From the NCBI GenBank assembly GCA_030669485.1, contig DAOVDL010000011.1, positions 1 through 9,599 of the forward strand: a stretch of DNA of 9,599 nucleotides. The letters are read 5' to 3'. The notes beneath the pieces are model-generated. The model was not told the origin of the DNA. It saw only the letters and a program-made list of their open reading frames with translations, and did not search any database. Both the position numbers and the translations under genes were made by a program. Of the stretch, positions 4,465-9,599 are shown piece after piece. Numbering within the stretch: the first letter of the stretch is position 1; each line of letters opens with the position of its first letter. The stretch is from Candidatus Bathyarchaeota archaeon (GTDB lineage Archaea; Thermoproteota; Bathyarchaeia; Hecatellales; Hecatellaceae).

Positions 4465-5565
4465 TCAGGCCTTCTGGAAGTGGCCTCTGAGACCTAGAAG
4501 ACCCTTGGGCTTAAGGATTAACCTCTTCTGTGGATCCTTCACGGCTTTACCCATGATTAGACCTTTGACCTTATGTTTCTCCGCTATGGACAAGGCTTCT
4601 TCAGCCTCGCTGGGGGGTAGAACTAGGCAGAGGCCGACGCCCATGTTGAAGATTCTGTACATCTCTTCATCAGGCATCCTTCCCCTCTTCTGAATGAGGT
4701 TGAAGATGGGCTGAGGCTTGGGCAACTTCTCGATGATGTAACCGACTCCCTCGCCGACTCTGCCAAGGTTGAGGATGCCCTTCCCAGTTATGTGGGCTAT
4801 TGCCTTTATGTGGATGTCTGCCTTAAACATCTCAAGAACCTCGGGGACGTAGATCCGAGTGGGCTCCAGCAACTCCTCACCCACGGTTCTGCCGAGCTCA
4901 TCTATGTGGCGGTGAACCTTCAGCTTTGCCTTATCTAAGAGAACGCGTCTGGCTAGGGTGAGGCCGTTGCTGTGGATGCCTGAGCTTTCAAGCCCCACCA
5001 ATGCATCTCCATCCGCTATGTCGCTGCCTGTGATCATCTTGTCTAGGGGGACTGTGCCGAGGCACATGCCTGCAAGGTCGAATCCTCGGTTTCGTCTTTT
5101 CCCTTTTATCATCTCTGGAAGTTGGGCTGTTTCGCCGCCGACTATGGAGACCCTTGCCTGTTTGGCGCCTTCCACGAGACCTTGGGCTATCTCCTCCAGC
5201 ATCCGGTGGTCAGGCTTCTGGATCGCTAGGTAGTCGATGAATGAGATGGGTTTGCCTCCGATGCATATGACATCGTTGACGTTCATGGCGACGCAGTCTA
5301 TCCCCACGGTGTCATACCGATCCATCAGCTGGGCTACAAAGACCTTGGTCCCTACCCCATCACTCTTGAGAACTAGACCTAACTTATCGGTGAACTTGAT
5401 CACTCCTGCGAAGTGGGCTATAGGGAGAGCGGGGGAGCCAATCTCATCGCGGAAGGCATAGGTCTGATGGAAGAGCCTGATCATGTTCTTCACTGCCTCA
5501 TCCTCCCGGTCGATATCGACTCCTGAACTCTTGTAATCAACTTTCACTCTTCTAGATGGAGACAT
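4465..5565 (-). CDS. purM: Phosphoribosylformylglycinamidine cyclo-ligase (AIR synthase)
   Basis: Closes the imidazole ring in purine synthesis: FGAM plus ATP gives aminoimidazole ribonucleotide. The 366-residue protein is full length for PurM and shows the family order of motifs: YKSSGVDIDRED (11-22), SDGVGTK (68-74), the long MNVNDVICIGGKPISFIDY segment (94-112), GGETAQLPEM (143-152), GLESSGIHSNGLTL (191-204), EPTRIYV (234-240), AHITGKGI (257-264) and FNMGVGL (306-312). The ATG at 5565 has GTGAG (5573-5577) seven bases upstream; GTG at 5577 would add four residues and overlap that site. No other pur gene is adjacent; the glycosyltransferase upstream on the same strand is unrelated in function, and a TATA-like box and leader hairpin in the gap suggest that purM has its own promoter. 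Confidence 0.97.
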   Translation of the reverse strand: MSPSRRVKVDYKSSGVDIDREDEAVKNMIRLFHQTYAFRDEIGSPALPIAHFAGVIKFTDKLGLVLKSDGVGTKVFVAQLMDRYDTVGIDCVAMNVNDVICIGGKPISFIDYLAIQKPDHRMLEEIAQGLVEGAKQARVSIVGGETAQLPEMIKGKRRNRGFDLAGMCLGTVPLDKMITGSDIADGDALVGLESSGIHSNGLTLARRVLLDKAKLKVHRHIDELGRTVGEELLEPTRIYVPEVLEMFKADIHIKAIAHITGKGILNLGRVGEGVGYIIEKLPKPQPIFNLIQKRGRMPDEEMYRIFNMGVGLCLVLPPSEAEEALSIAEKHKVKGLIMGKAVKDPQKRLILKPKGLLGLRGHFQKA

Positions 5566-5591
5566 AGTGCATCTCACTAGCTTACTGGTTT

Positions 5592-5621
5592 AGGGCCACC
5601 CCCACAGTGGGCGGGAACCCT
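5592..5621 (-). other. GC-rich hairpin in the purM leader
   Basis: On the plus strand AGGGCCACCCCCAC (5592-5605) faces GTGGGCGGGAACCCT (5607-5621). The arms are near-complementary, including a perfect CCCAC-A-GTGGG core and AGGG/CCCT ends. It lies 27-56 bases before the purM ATG, just after two TATA-like boxes. It might be a leader RNA structure or a leftover terminator of the upstream glycosyltransferase gene. Confidence 0.4.
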
Positions 5622-5624
5622 GAA

Positions 5625-5649
5625 GATATAATCATCCTCAGGTTTATAG
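5625..5649 (-). promoter_or_regulatory. purM promoter region with two TATA-like boxes
   Basis: On the minus strand, ATTATATC (5625-5632) and CTATAAAC (around 5642-5649) are both TATA-like. The more distal one would start transcription near 5620 and place the hairpin at the 5' end of the leader; the nearer one would start near 5603, inside the hairpin. The sequence does not show which is used. Confidence 0.35.
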
Positions 5650-5696
5650 CAGTTATACCTTCAATTCTCTACCGTCTTAATTGCTTTTGAATTTGC

Positions 5697-6854
5697 TCAA
5701 TACTTCCAGTCTATGTCAACGCTACTACGCATACATACTTTCAGGAAGCTTACAGCAACGATGAAAAGAAAGAGCGGGGAGAATACAAAATAGAAGCAGA
5801 AAAATTCAAACGGGTGGAACTCGTACCTAAACTTTCTGGCGAAGAGGTAATAGATCGCTGTAAGTGCACCGAAACTGGCAACGGAAGCTACGATATTCTT
5901 CGTGAGGGTTATACCGACGAATGCGAACAGTATCGGCGGCAACAGGATGCCAATCTGGGTTGCCGCGAGCAGCATTAGCACTATCAGAGACTGATAGCAT
6001 AGGATGTCTGGAAGTAGGAGATTGATAATCAGCAGTATTAGGGACGGACAGATGAGAAACATTGCGGGCAGTATGAATTTAGGTGAATTAACTAGCGCTC
6101 TCAATAAATCTTTATAATAGTCTCTAATCCACAGCGCCGTGCCAACCCCCCACCGTTTCCGTTGCTTGTACCATTCCCTCCACCCAGAGGGTACTCTGGT
6201 GGCTATCTCAACATTCTCAGTGTACTTGAAGCTACAATTGTTGAGGTAGGCGCGTGTGCCTATATCCATATCGTCTGCTACTGCCCCGTGGAATCTACCT
6301 ATCTGCTCGAAGGTCTGCCGTTTAATTGCGAAGGCAGCGCCGTTGAAGCCAAGGGTTTTACCTAAGAATTTGGAGAAAAGCCAGATAGCAATGTTGGAGC
6401 ATAGATAATCGTAATGAACAATTCTGGTTGTGAAGGATGTTCTGATTACCTTCTTCTTTATATCTAGTAAGTCGAAATCTCTCATCTCATCGACGACGGT
6501 CTCCAAAAATTTTGGTTCTTTCTTAACCAGTTTAATGTCGCTGTCGAGGAAGAGAAGGATCTCGCCGGTTGACCTATCGGCTGCCTCGTTTAGCGCATGC
6601 ACCTTACCTACTCTATGTCCATTGAGTATGAATTGAACTCTATCCTCCATTCTTTCAGCTAAGCTTAGACTTCTCTCAGTTGGTTTATCTATAATTACAA
6701 AGATCTCTTTTGACTGGTAGGGATCCAAAAGTAAACTTTTTAGCAATGGCTCTAGCATGTCCGATTCTCGGTAGACTGGTATGATGACACTTATCTTCAC
6801 ATTTGAAGGAGGGTCCACCTTCTCTACTGGGCCTCCTTCGGTGTAAGCAACCAT
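5697..6854 (-). CDS. Family 2 glycosyltransferase, processive polysaccharide-synthase type
   Basis: A 385-residue inner-membrane glycosyltransferase. The GT-A domain opens at about residue 20 with ISVIIPVYRESD. It has the metal/nucleotide-binding DSD (104-106, in LLFLDSDIKL), an acceptor-region NGAAFAIKR (171-179), the catalytic-base segment VADDMDIGTR (192-201, Asp194/195) and QRKRW (231-235). The last motif is the Q-x-x-R-W of processive synthases such as cellulose, hyaluronan and N-acetylglucosamine polymerases. Three or four membrane helices follow (about 258-281, 286-314, 318-340, 349-374). All catalytic residues are present. The start at ATG 6854 has no ribosome binding site, and an AT-rich stretch about 28 bases upstream suggests a leaderless message. 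It stands alone, with no export or modification genes, so the sugar and product (extracellular polysaccharide or glycolipid) cannot be named. Confidence 0.92.
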   Translation of the reverse strand: MVAYTEGGPVEKVDPPSNVKISVIIPVYRESDMLEPLLKSLLLDPYQSKEIFVIIDKPTERSLSLAERMEDRVQFILNGHRVGKVHALNEAADRSTGEILLFLDSDIKLVKKEPKFLETVVDEMRDFDLLDIKKKVIRTSFTTRIVHYDYLCSNIAIWLFSKFLGKTLGFNGAAFAIKRQTFEQIGRFHGAVADDMDIGTRAYLNNCSFKYTENVEIATRVPSGWREWYKQRKRWGVGTALWIRDYYKDLLRALVNSPKFILPAMFLICPSLILLIINLLLPDILCYQSLIVLMLLAATQIGILLPPILFAFVGITLTKNIVASVASFGALTAIYYLFARKFRYEFHPFEFFCFYFVFSPLFLFIVAVSFLKVCMRSSVDIDWKY

Positions 6855-6860
6855 TTTTAA

Positions 6861-6944
6861 GGTAACCGCCGTTTAACATTATTAACTCAAGTATTAAACT
6901 GTAATAAAACTAAACCACTTGACATAGAAACGGCGACAATTACC
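6861..6944. repeat. Imperfect inverted repeat in a divergent promoter gap
   Basis: GGTAACCGCCGTTT (6861-6874) and AAACGGCGACAATTACC (6928-6944) match as AAACGGC/GCCGTTT and GGTAA/TTACC with a short mismatch between them, separated by 53 bases. The left arm lies between the TATA region and ATG of the glycosyltransferase. It may be a pair of protein sites or chance; apart from it and the two promoters the 189-base gap holds nothing that I can name. Confidence 0.3.
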
Positions 6945-6982
6945 CTTTATCTTCATCCCTATTATAGCGTTGGATGGACTAT

Positions 6983-6991
6983 TGTATATTA
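6983..6991 (+). promoter_or_regulatory. TATA box of the GTPase gene
   Basis: TGTATATTA would start transcription near 7012, leaving a leader of about 30 bases with GAAGG (7031-7035) eight bases before the TTG start at 7044. Confidence 0.45.
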
Positions 6992-7043
6992 AGTCGGCTG
7001 ACTTCACATGTAACTTACCAGAAATTTGATGAAGGATTGAAGG

Positions 7044-8042
7044 TTGAAACAGCCATTCGAGACCGTGAAATCAATTCTCACAGCAAAAGAATTGGTGGAC
7101 TTGGCGTTCAGCAGCGCATCTAAAGTATCTGTCCCTCGAATTAGGAGAAACATCGTTTGGGTGAGAAAGAAGGAGAGGCAGAGAATAAAAGTTGTTGAAG
7201 CAACTATCACAAGTAAACTGAATAATATTACCCGAAAGATGCCGAGGGTTGAAGACCTCCACCCCTTCTACCTAGATCTGGTTGATGTTCTTGTTGGAGC
7301 GCAAAATCTTAAGAAGAGCTTGGCTGCGTTGAACTGGGCTGTTAAGAGAATTCAATCTTTCTCAACATCCTACTCAAGGAGGCTCAGTCGAGCTGAAACC
7401 ATAAGTGAGGCCTCAAGACTCAGAAGAGAGGCTTATGGGCGAATAGCATCTGTGTTAAAGCAGGTTTCACAGGATCTGGATTTTCTGAAGGAGGCGAGGG
7501 GGAAATTAGCTAAGCTTCCATCAATCGGCACAGATCTAAACACGATAATCGTAGCCGGCTATGCAAATGTTGGGAAATCAACCCTCGTGAAGCAGATTTC
7601 ATCAGCTAAACCGGAGATTGCCACCTACCCATTCACAACCAAGAAGATCGTTATCGGGCACACGGACATCTTGGGGCGAAAATGTCAGGTCATTGACACA
7701 CCAGGTCTACTGGACAGACCGTTAAGTAAGAGGAATAAAATGGAGCTACAAGCAATAATTGCAATGAGACATCTGACCAGCGTAATAGTCTTCGTTTTCG
7801 ACCCATCTGAAACCTGCGGGTATCCCCTTAACAGTCAGGTAAATCTATTCAAGGAGATCATCCACCAGTTTAAGGAGGTTCCGATGGTAAAGGTTCTGAA
7901 TAAGGTTGACCTAGCATCTGAAAAACAGATCACGTTAGCCAAGGATGCTCTAGGTGAAGATGTGGCTGAGGTCTCAGCCCTGAAGAATAGGGGGGTGGAG
8001 GATGTGTTCCGAAAAGCATTAGACCTGAGTTTAACAAGATAA
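7044..8042 (+). CDS. NOG1-like GTPase (OBG/HflX class)
   Basis: A 332-residue P-loop GTPase of the NOG1 group, which in eukaryotes acts in large-subunit ribosome assembly; the archaeal proteins are presumed to act on the 50S subunit. A helical N-terminal domain (about 1-160, rich in Arg/Lys, including HPFYLDLVDVL at 73-83) precedes the G domain. The G domain has G1 GYANVGKST (172-180), G2 around YPFTTKK (195-201), G3 DTPG (218-221), G4 NKVD (286-289) and G5 SAL (311-313). It lacks the long C-terminal region of the eukaryotic proteins, as archaeal members usually do. TTG at 7044 is the first possible start, since an in-frame TGA lies six bases upstream. The DUF6951 gene follows 33 bases later and is probably co-transcribed. 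Confidence 0.93.
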   Translation: MKQPFETVKSILTAKELVDLAFSSASKVSVPRIRRNIVWVRKKERQRIKVVEATITSKLNNITRKMPRVEDLHPFYLDLVDVLVGAQNLKKSLAALNWAVKRIQSFSTSYSRRLSRAETISEASRLRREAYGRIASVLKQVSQDLDFLKEARGKLAKLPSIGTDLNTIIVAGYANVGKSTLVKQISSAKPEIATYPFTTKKIVIGHTDILGRKCQVIDTPGLLDRPLSKRNKMELQAIIAMRHLTSVIVFVFDPSETCGYPLNSQVNLFKEIIHQFKEVPMVKVLNKVDLASEKQITLAKDALGEDVAEVSALKNRGVEDVFRKALDLSLTR

Positions 8043-8064
8043 AGAGACAGATCATAGTGAACAT

Positions 8065-8070
8065 GGGGGA
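8065..8070 (+). promoter_or_regulatory. Ribosome binding site placing the DUF6951 start at 8076
   Basis: GGGGGA overlaps the upstream ATG at 8070 and lies five bases before the ATG at 8076, so the second ATG is favoured. Confidence 0.4.
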
Positions 8071-8075
8071 TGTGT

Positions 8076-8387
8076 ATGTCTAAAGTTAAGGTATCTGCTG
8101 GTATCTGCGGCTTCACAGCACTCATAAAGGCAAAGAAGAGGAAAGACGGGAAGATAGCTCTGAAGATAACCAGCAACTGCAACGAAGTCAAAGAACTCGC
8201 TGATGCCCTCCGCACCGTTGAACTGAAGGAAGCCTTCAGGAAAATATGTGAGAACCCAATCTACAAGGCTGCAACCCAACATCACCTGCACCCCGCCTGC
8301 CCAGTCCCCTCTGCAATACTTAAGGCAATAGAGGTTGAGGCAGGATTAGCCATCCCCAAAGATGTCTCCATAGAGATAGAAAAATAA
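8076..8387 (+). CDS. DUF6951 family four-cysteine protein
   Basis: A 103-residue soluble protein that I recognise as the DUF6951 type, known from methanogens and some anaerobic bacteria, without an assigned function. It has conserved features in order: VSAGICGFTALIK (6-18, Cys11), KITSNCNEVKELADAL (30-45, Cys35), Cys58 in RKICEN, and a C-terminal signature HPACPVPSAILKAIEVEAG (72-90, Cys75) followed by LAIPKDVSIEI. Three histidines (69, 70, 72) lie next to Cys75, so a metal site or redox centre is plausible, though unproven. It lies 33 bases after the NOG1-like GTPase. The ATG at 8070 would add two residues (Met-Cys) but overlaps the ribosome binding site. Confidence 0.8.
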   Translation: MSKVKVSAGICGFTALIKAKKRKDGKIALKITSNCNEVKELADALRTVELKEAFRKICENPIYKAATQHHLHPACPVPSAILKAIEVEAGLAIPKDVSIEIEK

Positions 8388-8430
8388 TTCTCCATAACCC
8401 CGAAAACTGTTCCCTTACATAAACAGGTGG

Positions 8431-8476
8431 ACTGAATTTTCCTGTCTCCGATCCTATTGTTTATGAAAAATTCAGT
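8431..8476. terminator. Inverted repeat between convergent genes, possible bidirectional terminator
   Basis: ACTGAATTTT (8431-8440) and AAAATTCAGT (8467-8476) are perfect 10-base complements with a 26-base loop. The right arm overlaps the stop codon of the minus-strand membrane protein and the left arm ends in TTTT on the plus strand, so it could end transcription from both sides. Confidence 0.5.
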
Positions 8477-9005
8477 TGGGCTTTGTGGGAGCCTTCCTCT
8501 CTAGGCAGATGCCTGATAGGTCGTAGCATATGTCGAATAGGAGGAATCCAACCATGCTTGGGAGGGTTACAGCACCGGTAAGGGCGATGATCACCGCGGT
8601 GGCTTTTAGGAGGCATCTGTACCTGAAGAAGAGCTGGAAACTGTGCTTCCATTTGGAGGTATGTTCGTGGGCAAACTCGTCTAGGTAGGCAGCGGAGGCG
8701 AGGATTATGAGTGGCCAAATGATAGGTGTGTGGAAACCTAAGGTTGCTGAGAGAATCACTATGATCACAAGTCCTACGATGAGGTTAGGTCTGTTGACCT
8801 TCAAGGAGGCTACGCAGCCAATTATAACGGCAACCATAAAGGTGGATGTGGAGGGGCTCTCAGTCAGCAATAGCCAGAAGAGAAATGCGGCGGCTATTGA
8901 GATTCCATATGCTTTGAGGTCTGTCTTTACCTCTCCGTAGACATCTGCAGCCTTGAGGGTGATGCCTGCTAGGGCATAGGTGAGCAGAAGATAAATCACA
9001 TCCAC
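8472..9005 (-). CDS. Polytopic membrane protein downstream of apgM (unknown function)
   Basis: A 177-residue integral membrane protein with about five or six hydrophobic helices (about 3-20, 33-49, 54-68, 74-92, 94-108 and 132-158). Polar motifs that could be functional are LKAADVYGE (17-25), SLKVNRPN (67-74), LDEFAHE (108-114) and FDICYD (157-162); the recurring acidic residues at helix ends suggest metal-assisted chemistry or transport. I do not recognise the family. They do not form the D-x-x-D pairs of UbiA prenyltransferases or the CDP-alcohol phosphotransferase signature. The start at GTG 9005 is well supported: GGGGGTGA (9011-9018 on the minus strand) ends five bases before it. It follows apgM by 53 bases on the same strand, so co-transcription is likely. 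Confidence 0.75.
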   Translation of the reverse strand: MDVIYLLLTYALAGITLKAADVYGEVKTDLKAYGISIAAAFLFWLLLTESPSTSTFMVAVIIGCVASLKVNRPNLIVGLVIIVILSATLGFHTPIIWPLIILASAAYLDEFAHEHTSKWKHSFQLFFRYRCLLKATAVIIALTGAVTLPSMVGFLLFDICYDLSGICLERKAPTKPN

Positions 9006-9010
9006 CTACT

Positions 9011-9018
9011 TCACCCCC
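9011..9018 (-). promoter_or_regulatory. Strong ribosome binding site for the GTG start at 9005
   Basis: GGGGGTGA on the minus strand is close to the ideal archaeal GGAGGTGA and has a five-base spacer to GTG. It is the best-formed ribosome binding site in the window. Confidence 0.6.
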
Positions 9019-9058
9019 ATTTCAGAAGTTGATCCCTGGTACATGTGGGGTGGTGTGC

Positions 9059-9599
9059 TTAACTTTTGATGAAGCCCATCAGCATAGGCACAAGTTCTGG
9101 TCCTCTTATTGTTCCGATGCTTCCACCTTGACATTCCTTCTCGCTGAAGACTTGTGTGCTGTCAGGTTGGATGTTGCCACCTGAGACCAGAAGGGGAACG
9201 GGATCTGCTGAGTGTGCTTTAAGGGAGCAGGGTGTAGAGTGATCTGCGGTGACCGTTACCACTGTTTCAGCGATATTGATCTTTGGGAGAACACTGGCGA
9301 AGAAGTAGCTGTCTATCAGCTCTACCACCTCTTTCTTCCTCTCGAATTCACCGTCATGCCCAGGCTCATCTGGCCCCTTCAGGTGGATGTAGATTGCATC
9401 AAAGCTTTTCAATGCTTCAATGGTCTTCTCGGAGCGAAGGGGGTAATCCGCCTTCAGGTCTTTGGTTGGGGGCGGCAGTTTAATCTCTTCCATGCCGCAG
9501 AGTAGCGCTATCCCCCGCTCAACAGGCATCTCGACCACGCATCCAGCTTTGACACCGTAGAGTTCATTGAATTTAGGAAACTTAAATAAACTATCACCA
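9059..9599 (-). CDS. apgM: 2,3-bisphosphoglycerate-independent phosphoglycerate mutase, archaeal type (C-terminal part)
   Basis: Interconverts 3- and 2-phosphoglycerate in glycolysis and gluconeogenesis. Only the C-terminal 179 or so residues are in the window; the frame is open across the right edge, so the true start lies outside. The family pattern is clear: KFPKFNELYGVKAGC near the edge, then PVERGIALLCGME, EALKSFDAIYIHLKGPDEPGHDGE with metal-binding Asp and His, VTADHSTPC with the second Asp-His pair, and AHSADPVPLLVSGG carrying another metal-ligand His. The GGSIGTIRG end is also typical. All the metal ligands expected in this part are intact. An internal GTG at 9538 is a valine codon in continuous coding sequence, not the start. 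The downstream membrane protein is on the same strand after 53 bases. Confidence 0.94.
   Translation of the reverse strand, partial: GDSLFKFPKFNELYGVKAGCVVEMPVERGIALLCGMEEIKLPPPTKDLKADYPLRSEKTIEALKSFDAIYIHLKGPDEPGHDGEFERKKEVVELIDSYFFASVLPKINIAETVVTVTADHSTPCSLKAHSADPVPLLVSGGNIQPDSTQVFSEKECQGGSIGTIRGPELVPMLMGFIKS

Noticed and set aside
4618..4623. TAGAAC half-site of the operator inside purM
   Set aside because: It is a single half-site with no inverted partner at the correct spacing, in coding sequence.
4958..5461. Plus-strand frames antisense to purM
   Set aside because: purM is unambiguous on the minus strand; these are composition shadows.
7835..8291. Minus-strand frames opposite the GTPase/DUF6951 junction
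   Set aside because: They overlap two well-supported plus-strand genes and show no coherent domain.
8461..8718. Minus-strand frame of 85 residues inside the apgM-linked membrane protein gene
   Set aside because: It is an alternate frame of the same strand, Pro/Arg/His-rich, whereas the main frame has membrane helices and a near-ideal ribosome binding site.

Overview
The window reads as archaeal chromosomal DNA. The supporting signs are an archaeal-type pyruvoyl-dependent arginine decarboxylase, a NOG1-like GTPase, an archaeal-type (apgM) phosphoglycerate mutase, TATA boxes about 25-30 bases ahead of start codons that lack leaders, GGTGA-type ribosome binding sites and frequent GTG/TTG starts. 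A lineage such as Bathyarchaeia would fit the mix of corrinoid protein, membrane-tethered winged-helix regulator and DUF4349 protein, but that placement is inference; no rRNA or other marker gene is present to test it.

Layout. Positions 1-790 hold a free-standing corrinoid (B12-binding) protein with its own leaderless promoter. Positions 800-1467 hold a two-gene unit: a 42-residue zinc-ribbon protein that is easy to miss, then pyruvoyl-dependent arginine decarboxylase. Positions 1588-4003 form an envelope/regulation locus. On the minus strand are a winged-helix regulator with two membrane helices and a small secreted or membrane-anchored protein; divergent on the plus strand are a DUF4349 protein and a four-helix membrane protein. 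An AbrB-like regulator follows (4160-4354). The minus strand then carries purM (4465-5565) and a processive-type family 2 glycosyltransferase (5697-6854). The plus strand carries a NOG1-like GTPase and a four-cysteine DUF6951 protein (7044-8387). The window ends with a minus-strand pair: the C-terminal part of apgM (running off the right edge) and a multi-helix membrane protein of unknown function.

How the genes fit together. Most of the window is housekeeping: purine synthesis, glycolysis/gluconeogenesis, agmatine/polyamine synthesis, ribosome-associated GTPase. The part with unexplained structure is 1588-4003. An almost identical palindrome (core GTTCTA-N5-TAGAAC, with the 13-mer GGTTTAGAACACC shared exactly) occurs there only twice. 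Each copy lies directly against a TATA-like box that faces one of the putative envelope genes. This suggests a small regulon run by the adjacent membrane-tethered winged-helix protein, which could sense membrane or envelope state.

No stretch longer than 300 bases lacks a gene. The longest gaps are 2420-2618 (divergent promoters and operator) and 6855-7043 (divergent promoters and an imperfect inverted repeat). I found no tRNA, rRNA, CRISPR array, insertion sequence or origin.
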